Of a stretch of DNA of 64,000 nucleotides, positions 14,262-24,551 are shown one piece after another. A program made the translations under genes and the position numbers. The notes beneath the pieces are model-generated. The model was not told the DNA's origin, searched no databases, and saw only the letters and a list, made by a program, of their open reading frames with translations. Each line of letters begins with the position of its first letter. The stretch's first letter is position 1. The stretch comes from Spizellomyces punctatus DAOM BR117 (taxonomy: Eukaryota > Chytridiomycota > Chytridiomycetes > Spizellomycetales > Spizellomycetaceae), in the NCBI RefSeq assembly GCF_000182565.1, contig NW_015971548.1, forward strand, positions 550,047 to 614,046. Reading direction: 5' to 3'.

Positions 14262-15614
14262 TCACGCCAACAACAAAATCGCGGCAGCGACCGCAGAAAG
14301 CGTAATCGCTAGTGCCCTGCCACTTGGCATTCCAGGTGCTGCATTGCCCGGGCCCGTGCCCGTTCCGTCCCCATTCCAGGCAACCTTCTGACCAGCGCAC
14401 ACGGCAGGTGCCACGAGAACCTTCGAAAGATCGTCAGTCGAGCAATCTGTGCTCGGGTTCAACTTAAGCTGTTCCTCATTAGCGTCCAAATCACGCAGGA
14501 ACACGCGACTGTACCCAACTAGGGCAGTTGGTTGGATTACTTTCACCAAATCTGCCAGAACAACGTTCTCCCATGCAACCGCCTGCTCAAACCAAGAATT
14601 CGCCGAGGCAAGGTTGTTGGTCACGCGGTTCATATTCCAAAGGGCACCGTTCACTTTCCACGGGTATGTGTTGTTTGTAGAAGTTGCAGTAAGACTGGAA
14701 ATGTTCAAATTGGTGTAGAACGCGTCCAAAGTAATATCGCCGGTATAAACAATATTGCTTGTGTTCTGTAGCAGTGTGATGAATGCCGATTGAGTGGAAT
14801 AGTCAAAGGTTTGAGCGGCTGTTGTGTTTGCTGGTGCAGCGTTACCACCCGCATCGGAAACGTAAGCACGGGTGTATGCGCTTCCCAGAGTCCAGGTTCC
14901 GGAATAGTAGTTCGCGAACACAGTGGCCGGTTGGCTGAGGCTCGTAGCAGCAGCTGTGGCCGCCTTTTGCTTGATGCAGTTGTAATCGTCCGCAATCGTA
15001 GCGGCCACAGTGTTAGCGCGGTCTTCCTTGTTGAAGAATGCTCCTAGGAAATGAATCCATTGGTATCGTTGAAGGCTTGTGGTACTTGAGGTGGCAGGAA
15101 AGCGAACAATCTTCGTGCTGTTGACGTTCGGTGTACGCCATGAGAAGGTAACATTGACGTTGCTCATTTCGGCGTCCGTAGGAGTGCTCGAAAACTGGGG
15201 AATATTGAGCTTGCGAATACAAGGCGATGTGATAAAACCAGGATCTGTAGTGTACTTGATGGTCTGGCGCACTCCAAGCATCTCAAGGAAAGTCAAAGAG
15301 GCGGTATCTTCCGTACCAACATGAGTAACCGGAATCGAAATGATGGCGGCAGCATTGGGGTTGACAGGCGCCGGTGTACCGCACATGTAGAGAACGTAGG
15401 TAAGATTGTTTTTAACATCCGTCAAAGTTTTGTAGTTGTTGTTGTATGTTATGGTAAACACGCTAGTATCGGTATGGTTGGCTTTGACGGGAAAGTAATC
15501 TGTGTTCCCATTATAGGTCGTAACGCAGCTTTGAGGGTTCTGTGTTTGAGCAGAAACCCACATCGGCATGCTAGCCAGAGCAATCGCCGAGGTAATGAAG
15601 TTTAAACCAAGCAT
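14262..15614 (-). CDS. Secreted, probably GPI-anchored protein resembling periplasmic (iron-hydroxamate type) binding proteins
   Basis: This is an uninterrupted 450-codon frame. It begins with a signal peptide (residues 1 to about 22, MLGLNFITSAIALASMPMWVSA) and ends with a hydrophobic tail (ALAITLSAVAAAILLLA) after a small-residue stretch, the usual layout of a GPI-anchored surface protein. The body has many possible N-glycosylation sites. The segment PVTHVGTEDTASLTFLEMLG, followed by a cysteine-containing IKYTTDPGFITSPCIRKL, resembles the first lobe of TroA/FepB-like substrate-binding proteins, where a beta strand leads into a helix reading FLE.LG. Function as a surface metal-chelate or small-ligand binder is inference. 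The absence of introns is unusual for this window and could reflect acquisition from bacteria or simple intron loss. Confidence 0.7.
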   Translation of the reverse strand: MLGLNFITSAIALASMPMWVSAQTQNPQSCVTTYNGNTDYFPVKANHTDTSVFTITYNNNYKTLTDVKNNLTYVLYMCGTPAPVNPNAAAIISIPVTHVGTEDTASLTFLEMLGVRQTIKYTTDPGFITSPCIRKLNIPQFSSTPTDAEMSNVNVTFSWRTPNVNSTKIVRFPATSSTTSLQRYQWIHFLGAFFNKEDRANTVAATIADDYNCIKQKAATAAATSLSQPATVFANYYSGTWTLGSAYTRAYVSDAGGNAAPANTTAAQTFDYSTQSAFITLLQNTSNIVYTGDITLDAFYTNLNISSLTATSTNNTYPWKVNGALWNMNRVTNNLASANSWFEQAVAWENVVLADLVKVIQPTALVGYSRVFLRDLDANEEQLKLNPSTDCSTDDLSKVLVAPAVCAGQKVAWNGDGTGTGPGNAAPGMPSGRALAITLSAVAAAILLLA

Positions 15615-16559
15615 CTTGACTGTCCTCTTAGCTGACTACACAATTCACGACTTGAGATAGGCACCTAAAATGGACGGGGGAGTGTTTAATGGACGCTATT
15701 TATGCTAGTCTCGAAGAAAGACACACTGGCCCATGTCGGAGTTGCTTACATGATCCATAATAGGCCTCAGATCTCGGTGGAGGCGTTTCTTCAGTGGGCG
15801 TTCGGCCCAGGTGCATGCTCAATACGGCCCCGTCTGGGCAAATTGGAATGGGATCATCCCAATGATGCCAATGGTCCAGACGCTCGTATTGCGCACGTTT
15901 TGGATTCAATCTGCTCCACATTATTGGATACGCGGCTTAGGTACTTGACGAGGTGCAGTGGGTTAATGAGTGTGCAAAGCATGCATGCATACAGGATAAC
16001 TATTTATTATCGAAAACTTAGGAAAAAGGTTGATAGCCTAAAACTATGAACACAATGTGAATTTCAAGAGGTCACATTCGGATTGTGCCGCAGCAAGCGA
16101 ATCTAGAAAGTTAATCAACACACCGTTCGGAAACCCCTCCATCTGAAGTAGCTGCAGTTGAGGTAACCCCTGACTAAAAGGGACGTAATACCAGCTTTTG
16201 ATTAAGGCAGAACTTAGAAAGAACAACTGACATTCACCACAAGACTGGACCACGGTTGGTGCATCAAAAGCCTATTGGAGGTTCTCAGAAGAAAATTTCT
16301 GGTCTTCCCGCATCACATCTACATACTGATCTTTAGCTCTTGGTCATGATATCTTGATGATGTTCGATATTGTCCATATAATTAGTGGGCAGATCGTCTT
16401 CTGCCTCATAGAAGACATTTGATTGAAACCCTTTACGTCTATGAAGTCGCTTATTACAGTGACTATCCAGATATACACAGCTTTGGTGTTCCATTCTATT
16501 GACTAGTATTACCATTGGAACCTCATTGGTACCTCTGTACGCTGTCAAGATGAGATCTC
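15615..16559. other. Gene-free stretch (about 945 bases)
   Basis: Between the start of the surface protein and the end of the exonuclease gene only short, unrelated open frames occur on either strand, including a 115-codon frame at 15702-16049 with no recognisable domain. The part next to 15614 must hold the promoter of the surface-protein gene. The last part could contain a 3' exon of the exonuclease gene, whose C-terminus is uncertain. I see no repeat or RNA gene. Confidence 0.4.
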
Positions 16560-16677
16560 TCATTCGCCATTTCGAGTGGCCAAACAGTCAATCTTTTCAT
16601 ACAGCACATCCCAATCTATGCCGTCATCGGAAGGATAAAGATCATCATATTCGCATGCAGCACTTGACATCATGATA

Positions 16678-18564
16678 TCACCTGCAAAATCCGATGCTGA
16701 CGGGCAGGGCATCGCGATTCTGTAGCTCTCTGATTTCTGAACTGGTGGGTGGAGGCCAATTTTTGACGCCAAAGATGCACTCATGTTCGACTGCAAGATC
16801 CCCTCTCCCTTGCCCCGGTGTCCCACCGCTGGTGTCGCATACCTTTATAATGTCCTGTAGTGTCCCGTTGTCGTTGGGGTTGGTATGACTGTTGAGTTCG
16901 CTGTCATTCAGTTTCTCATGGGAGCCTAAACAAGACTGAGCGCATTCGATGGAGACGCACTCCCTGGAGGCCGGAGGTACAGCCATACTAGGTAAGTCAA
17001 CTGTATCCTTCCCTTTTCTCTCGATATTGTTTACAACGCAGGATTGATGGGAAGTACTGTAACTACGGACATCCACTTTGGTTCTCTCGCAGATGGTGGC
17101 ATTTTCATTGGAAAGGGATGCCCCATCCAATGTAGTGCATCTTTTGTCGATGTGAAGGGATCCGGTCATTTTCTTTTTTACTCGCGTCCGTTTGTACCGC
17201 ACAGCCTGCGTTCGAGCGGGACTGCTTCGCTTGTCGTCCATGCATATTGGGTTTTGAACAACTGAACCCTTATCAGAAGAGGCATCTTCCTGAACGTGGG
17301 AACTAGCGGTTGTGGCAGACTGATCGTCGCCAAAGTAATCGTCGGAGGATGCTTTGTTAACCCTTCTGCGCTTTTCCTCAAGGTCTATCTCTAGTTCATC
17401 TTGCCGTGCTTCTCTTTGTAAAATGTCAGCCATTCCGCCCAGCTGCATCGGCAACTGATCCTCATTTGCAAGACCCGACCGCAGCTTCATTAAGGCATTA
17501 TAAACTGTAAATCTGGTAAGTCACACAAATTCACTCATGCCTTGCGATGCAGCATGACTTTACCTTTGTACGCTGCATACGCGTCATTTGCCGCATACTC
17601 TCTTTGTGCTTCGGACAAGACCAGTGCTTCCCAGTTTCCCGTTCGAATGCTGCTTGTCTTATCCAAATGGGCATGTAACTTTACTAGCAATCAGCAACGT
17701 GTTTTACATATGCTGCTATTGGGGGAGGGCCCTACCAGCTTCTCAACCAGCGCCTGCAACGTGCGCCTTTCTGAGGCTACTGCTACTTCCTTTGCAAGGG
17801 TACCAAGTTCGAGCCAGCCAGCCATTTGTATCCCAAAATCGCGGTGAAGCTTGCGGGCATCCCCCTGGATGTTTAAACCCAGTTTAACAATCGACGCATC
17901 CTCAAGAATCTCCCTGAGTGGCGGCGGGAACTTTACGACATGACAAATATGGAGTACTTACACAAGATGCAAGGTTATTATATGGCCCTTTAATACCTTG
18001 AACACTAGTTACCACCTACGTCCGATATAACGCTCGTTGCACAACTGGATTAGAGCTGTTGGTCGCTGTGCTTCCCCTCTTACAAAAGTTGGCTTCCACT
18101 CCATATCAAAGCCAATGACATCTCCTCTAGCGAAAATCAGACCATCATATGCGTTAGACGGAACTGAGACGATGTAATCATGTTTGGCTAACCTGCACTT
18201 GTTTACTGCTTCGTTTATTGCCCGCGTTGACCTCGCATACACAACTTCATAATTAACCTTGTCTGAGCGATAATCAAGTTTCGGCAAAGCGGGTCCTTTG
18301 TCGGCTTGTTTTGGTGGTGAGACCCATATGTTCGGCAATTGCCTTTTGTGCACAGGTTCCTTGCTTGCTTTGACAGTCCAAGGTAGCCTGTAAAGCAATC
18401 ATTGCAGGAAATTAAGGGCTGTCTCTTGGTGCACCTTACGCTGAGAAGTAGTACGTACACCCTACGGGTAGTGTTCTCAACGCCGGCCACAGTTGACATA
18501 TTTTGTCGAAATAACAGTTGAGCTACTGTGCGAGCGAAGAGCTCGACCTGCCTATACATTTCAT
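16678..18564 (-). CDS. DEDDy-family 3'-5' exonuclease (WRN-exonuclease/EXD type) with a long C-terminal tail
   Basis: The exonuclease fold is split over several exons. Exo I is in the exon near 18010-18388, reading DVIGFDMEWKP with catalytic D and E. Exo II, KLGLNIQGDARKL (N...D), lies near 17870. Exo III, QREYAANDAYAAYKVY (Y-x3-D, so DEDDy), is near 17560-17600. The text LGTLAKE...TLQALVEKLVG is typical of the WRN exonuclease branch. The last exon (from 17504) continues without a break to a stop at 16678. It adds about 270 residues of low-complexity, charged sequence with KR-rich clusters, likely a nuclear tail. No helicase domain follows. The first exon is uncertain: an ATG at 18564 with a donor giving MKCIGR joined to LPWTVKASKEP is one option. 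An alternative final exon could end at 16560 (…DDGIDWDVLYEKID). Expected role: DNA or RNA end trimming in the nucleus. Confidence 0.82.
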
Positions 18565-19105
18565 CGCCAGGTATCTATTAACTTGATAACAGTGGAGAAG
18601 CGATGAACAGTTGAGGAGCCGACCCGTTTGACGCTTGCAGGACGGGATGTTCAATGGTGAACAGCTCATGTCATCGTTTCATTTAACCTTTTTTGGGTGT
18701 CCGACATTCACCCTTTGTTTTTCACGCGATCCTTCCACTGACATAAGCGCAACGCCGACAAGGTCGCCTGCAATGGTCCGGCTAGTTCTTTTAGTGTTCT
18801 TGTTTCCATTGCTCGCATTGCAGCTGTACAATCATCGTGAAGCGGCCTGTCGTGTTATTGATTCTTACATAGAGTCTTCGCCCCTGCTTACTTTCGTAGC
18901 ACACTCATCTTTTGCTCACTGGATCGCTCCCTGCTTGGCCCCGGGTTTCGTGAAAGGACCTAAACAGTACCTATCTAGCCAATCATCGCGACACCATTCA
19001 CCAGACCCAGATCAGGCACAGTTGGGCGGTGCCGACCAAGAGGATTGCATTCCGTGCTCACAGCTCCAGGATCCGTATTCACGAGGCAAGCCATCTCAAA
19101 AAGAT

Positions 19106-22100
19106 ATGAGTGCACACGCAAAGAGAGTCGAGCTTCAAGGCACCATTTCAGTAACAACTGACGCGGAATGGGAAGCCCTATTATCAAAGCCGGGTCTGAC
19201 AGGTTTGAAAAACTGAATCATCTTTTTTGTTCTGACTGAGCTGAACGTGTGCTAAACGCGGTCAATTACATCAACTCGGTTAGTTGTTGATGTCTACGGT
19301 AAGACGATCTTGCGGCTGTACAGCGACTAAGGCCCGATGCTGACTCTTTTTAATGGTGTGTCGTTTGCAGCAAAATGGGCTGGACCCTGTGAACCCATGC
19401 AGAACATCTTTAAGCGACTGAAACTGGACTTTGGAGACGAGGTCACTTTTGTAATGGTATATCGAAACGGCCTAAAGAGCTTTTCTTATCGAGAGTGTTC
19501 ACTGATTACATGTATCTGCTGTAGGCGCAAACCGACGCAATTGACGTACTGTCGAAATTTCGCGATAAGTCCTGCCCATTGTTCCTATTCTTCTTTGTGC
19601 GTAGCTACAACGTTGATTGATCACCGCATAAACAATCTTCTGACTGATGCTCTTTGCATGCTAGAATGGAGTACTGGTGAAAATGGTCAAGGGTGCAAAT
19701 GCACCTATGGTCGAGAAAGTTATTAAAGACCAACTTGAACTCGAGGAGAAAAGAATGCCACATATACCTGTAAGTGCCAAGGCTACAGTAAATCAGACGT
19801 AAGGCCAGTCCTACACACTGAATTTTGCGAGCATAGCTCGTTTTGGACGATCTACCGAATGCTCTGACCATCTCAAATATGGAGACCGAAAGCCCCATCA
19901 GTGTAACGTCACAAGATGCCTTATCCCCGACATCCGTAGTATCTCCGACCACCGGACCATCGGAACAGACCCTTGCTATTATCAAACCGGAGGCAATGGC
20001 ACCAGGAATTGTCAGCTCAATACTAGACATCATCCGCCGTAATCGTTTCGATATTGTGAAGAAAAAGAAATGCTGGCTTACCCCTGAACAGGTGGAAGAA
20101 TTGTATAGAGAGCATGAGAAAGCGCCCTACTTTCAAGGGGTGCTTACACATATGTCAACGTAAGGGCCAGCCAAACCCGGTAAATCATAGCGTTCACATT
20201 CTGATCCTTTCTGATTCAGAGCACCTGTGTTAGCCCTCGTCCTTGCCAAAGACAATGCGGTACAGGAATGGCGGAAAATTATGGGACCGGCCAACTCCGG
20301 TCGCGCGCGAGACGATGCACCCTCCAGGTAAATTGAAAATCCAATGGTGTCGCGTTTTGTAAATATAGGTGATACATCTAGGAATTCTCGTTTTTTTCTG
20401 CAGTATTCGTGCCCTTCACGGTACGGATAATCGTCTCAATGCAGTATATGGATCTGAGACTCCCGAAGCTGCTCAGAACGAGATCGAGTTGCTCTTCGGC
20501 TCGGCAAGCGCCGTGTTTGAGATCCCTCTCACGGATCGGGATATTACGCCAACATCCGGTCAGCCTGAAAAGACCCTCGCCATTATTAAACCTGACATGA
20601 TTGATGGCGAGAAAGTTGATGCGATTGTTGAGCGTATCGTTTGCCGAGGATATCAGGTCTTGAAACGAGAGAATGTACACTTATCACCAGACGAGGCAGC
20701 CGAATTGTACTCACATCAGAAAGAGATGCCCTACTTTAATGATGCCGTCGCTTTTATGGCAAGGTTAGCTTTTGTTCAGGCTGCTATTTTCCCCGACTTG
20801 TGATTTACAAACTGTTTGCAGCGGCCCTGTTGTGGCCTTGGTCCTAAAGGGTGACGATGTCATTCGCGGATGGAGAGAGATGATTGGACCGACGGACCCC
20901 GAAATAGCAAGGCGGGAGATGCCAATGAGGTAACTGCTAGCAGCGACTATTGCGTACCCTGAATAATTGCTGATTCTACTTTTCAAAAGTATTCGCGCGG
21001 TGTTTGGCACTGATCCTGTCCGTAATGCTGTACACGGGGCAGAGTCTGCCGACGGTGCGGTTCGGGAAATTGGTCAACTCTTTCCTAACGTTCTCATGCG
21101 GACAGAATCGGCCATCTTTGGCACGAGACCAAGTACAGGAGCTGGCGCATCTCGTCCAGATCTTGCCGCCGACGCAGCAGCAAAAACTACCGAGCACTCT
21201 ACATCTCAGAATGACATTACCAGTAGGACAGAGCGAACATGTGCACTGATTAAACCGGATGCGTACGCCGCTGGAAAAAAGGACGAGATAGTTGAGAAGA
21301 TTAAGCTTGCCGGTTTTGCGATAGTTGCCGAGAAGGAAGTGGAGATGGCACGAGAAATGGCGGAAGAGTTCTACAAAGAGCATCACGGAAAACCTTTCTA
21401 TGACGAGCTCGTTGCTTGGATGAGTAGTACTCCTATTTACGCAATGGTCCTAGAGAATGACACCGCCATCACAGCCTGGAGAGAATTAGCAGGACCTACA
21501 AATTCTATCAAAGCTAAGGAGATTGCCCCAGAGAGGTGAGTGCCAGATATTTGCGCCCCTTATATCCAAAATTCAAGGAATCCTGAATGCTGATCATAAT
21601 GCGTCCCAGCATACGTGCTTTATATGGTACAGATGGCTCGCACAATGCAGTTCATGGCTCGGATTCGCCAGGATCCGCAGAACGCGAAATTCGCATTATC
21701 TTTGGAGATTCAGTCCGTCCTTTCCCGGCCGTAAATCTTGCTTCTAAAACTCATCTAGCCACACGGCCACTTGTAGAGCGCACCTTGGCCCTGATTAAGC
21801 CGGATGCTTTCGGATCTGGCAAAAAAGATGAGATTGTAAATAGAATAAAAGAACAGGGATTTGCCATTGTGAGGGAGTCGGAAGTCCAATGGACGGAGGA
21901 CAAAGCAAAGGAGTTTTATAAAGAGCATGAGGGTAAAGGATTCTATGACCAGTTGGTTGGGTGGATGAGCAGGTGAGTTTGCGACAACTTTTAGCTCGTC
22001 AACGAGACACTGATCATGCAAATTTCAGCGCGCCTATATATGCTATAGTGTTGGAGAAAGAAGGAGCAATCGCTGGATGGCGGGAACTTGCTGGTCCAAC

Positions 22101-24039
22101 AAATTCTGAGCGTGCCCGAGAGATGGCTCCTAACAGGTTCGTTGGCAATGTTTAGCCGGGAATGCTACGACCCCAGGATCTGCTCACTCTTCCCTTCCCC
22201 AGCATCCGTGCTTTGTACGGCAAAGACGGGTCTCACAACGCGGTGCACGGATCCGATTCACCTCAATCAGCAGAGCGGGAGATTCGTATCGTGTTCGGAG
22301 ATACTGTATCGCCTTTCCCGTCTGTTCAGGGTGCAAAGCCGGCAGTCGCAGCAAGCGGCTCTGTCTCTGTTCTCGCTCACACCGGACCAGAAACGCAGGA
22401 CCCTATCCAACCGGTCAACGCGCAATTAAATGGTGATGTCCGCCGTCTTGAGCGCACACTGGCACTCATCAAGCCCGATGCCCACAGCCTGCACAAAGAA
22501 GCTATATTGACTCGCGTGCAGGAAGCTGGGTTCATCATTGTGAAAGAAAGCGAGATACAATTCTCCCCGGATATGGCAAAAGAGTTTTACAAGGAGCATG
22601 CAGGAAAGGGCTTTTATGAATCGTTGGTAGAGTGGATGAGCAGCGCTCCAGTTTACGCCATGGTCTTGGAGCGCGAAGATGCCATACAAGCGTGGAGAGA
22701 TTTGGCCGGACCAACCAATGCTGAGAAAGCTAGGGAAATTGCTCCGAACAGGTAAACATTCTGGCGACCTGTGGTTGGGACGTTTGCCAGTGTGCTTACT
22801 ATTATAATTTCAGTATTCGAGCCCTGTTCGGCACCGATGGCTCCAAAAACGCCGTCCACGGATCTGATTCGCCTTCTTCAGCCGCACGCGAGATCCATGT
22901 CATATTTGGGGACGCTGTGAGCCCATACCCATCCGGGCGGCCAACCCTTGAGCGCACCCTGGCCCTTCTGAAACCCGACGTTGCCTCCACAACCCACAAG
23001 GACGAAATTATTTCGCGTATACGGCAACAAGGTTTCACCATTTTGCATGAGAAGGAAGTCCTCTTGAGTAGGCAACGGGCGATGGAGTTTTATAAGGAGC
23101 ATGATGGAAAACCTTTTTACAATGAGCTGGTGGAATGGATGTCCAGGTGTGTACTATTTCTGGTATCCAGACAGGGCGTCAAATTTTGACTAATGAGAAT
23201 CCAATGTAGTGCTCCTATTTATGCAATGGTTCTCGAGCGGGAAGGCGCTGTTCTGAAATGGAGAGAATTGGCAGGCGCGACGGATCCTGCTAAAGCCAAG
23301 GAAACGGCTCCTAATAGGTCAGTATTCAAAGGATGTCCAGCTAGCCTTGAAGGATATTGACCCGCATCTTTACAATTACAGCATTCGCGCCCTATACGGC
23401 AGCAGCCAAACGCACAATGCTGTGCACGGATCAGACTCTTTGGCGTCATCCGCTCGCGAGATCTCTATCCTATTCCCCGAACTCGGAGCGTCACCATCTG
23501 AACCAGAACCGTCCGATAGTTCCGCAACAAATCAAAACGCAAAGCAGACCATAGTCACGCCACGCCCGCCGGCAACAACCAAGCCAACCGCCAGCTCGCC
23601 CTCTCGAGCATCATCCACCACGAACATCACCCGCAAAAGCACCGCAACACTAGCCACACGCGCCGCATCCCAAAAGTCCTTGGCCGGGACAAACAGTAAA
23701 CCTGGCTCTCGGGTAGGCAGCACCACAGCACTCGACGCATCAAGGAAAGCCGCAGTATCCAAGCCTGCCTCCCGGGCTGCTTCTAAACCCTCGTCGCGGG
23801 TAGCGTCCAAACAAGACCTGGCAGGGGACGCGAAGAAGACTCGTGCATCGGGTTTGAGATCGAGTACTGTTGCTATGGACGCTGAGCAAGATAAAGGAGG
23901 AGAAAAGGATGCACTAGCAGCTGCGTTTGAACCTGCTGGGCATGTTACCACACATCCCGGCGAAGGTATGGATAAGGTTCCTGTGGAGGGAGATGCTGGG
24001 CCTGGGATCATGGAGGACCCGACAAATGTTACCGTTTGA
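19106..24039 (+). CDS. NME8/TXNDC3-like protein: one thioredoxin domain plus six NDK domains and a basic tail
   Basis: Sixteen exons give an unbroken 1312-residue protein: 19106-19202, 19284-19298, 19371-19456, 19525-19596, 19665-19769, 19837-20159, 20220-20327, 20404-20763, 20822-20929, 20990-21535, 21610-21972, 22029-22136, 22203-22751, 22814-23146, 23210-23317 and 23382-24039. I checked frame through every join. Residues 1-125 are a thioredoxin fold with active site WAGPC, so the first cysteine is replaced. Six NDK domains start near residues 168, 324, 506, 663, 846 and 993, each with the KP(D/E) start and a SIRA...NAV(H/Y)G active-site segment. Domain 1 reads NAVYGSE, so the catalytic histidine is lost; domains 2-6 keep NAVHG. 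Residues about 1130-1312 are a Ser/Ala/Lys-rich tail. Family members with Trx plus NDKs are axonemal outer-arm dynein or radial-spoke associated proteins, usually with at most three NDKs. An open frame continues upstream to 18635, so a longer N-terminus is possible. Confidence 0.93.
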
Positions 24040-24551
24040 ACTTGTATCAAAGTCTGGGATGACTTCTTAGAAGGCAGCATATAGAATTTCCTTTCAAACA
24101 AATGTTATTTAATCCGAGACAAGTATTGATCCGAAAAAAAACTCGCTCTGCATAAAATGGCTTCGAACAGGACAGGGAGACGCTTATCAGAGTAATATAT
24201 TTGCAAAAATAGAAAAAAAGAAATGCAGGAAAAAAGAAGCAAATCACGCGAAACGACAACGCTCTCTACACCTACATCACCCAACCGTCTTCCCCAGCCC
24301 ATCGACTAGAGAAAAACAGTTGCAAGGAAATGGACCATTGCCCATTGCCCTATCCCCACACTTATCCACCATCTGCTGCACACCAAGTATATACAATTAC
24401 GTCCACTCTCGTTGGGAAAGTCGAGAACAGTGGCTGACTTTGGTGCCAGTGCGTGGATGCCTTTGCTGAGCTACAAGATATGCAACCCAGGTGCCGCACC
24501 TTAGCCAAAGGATTAAGGTATATAGAGTAGGGGAAAACAAATCCTGCCGGG
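24040..24551. other. Gap between convergent genes
   Basis: About 510 bases lie between the stop codons of the Trx-NDK gene and the acidic protein gene. The stretch is AT-rich with several A runs near 24136-24240 and should contain both 3' untranslated regions and polyadenylation signals. I see no gene in it. Confidence 0.5.

Noticed and set aside
15702-16049. 115-codon frame on the + strand
   Set aside because: No recognisable domain, no splice partners and composition like noncoding DNA.
19837-24039. Six separate NDK genes in tandem
   Set aside because: No stop codons or new starts separate the domains; all phase-2 splices join them into one frame with the thioredoxin exons.
23532-24101. 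189-codon minus-strand frame rich in Ala/Val
   Set aside because: Antisense shadow of the Ser/Ala/Lys-rich tail of the Trx-NDK protein.
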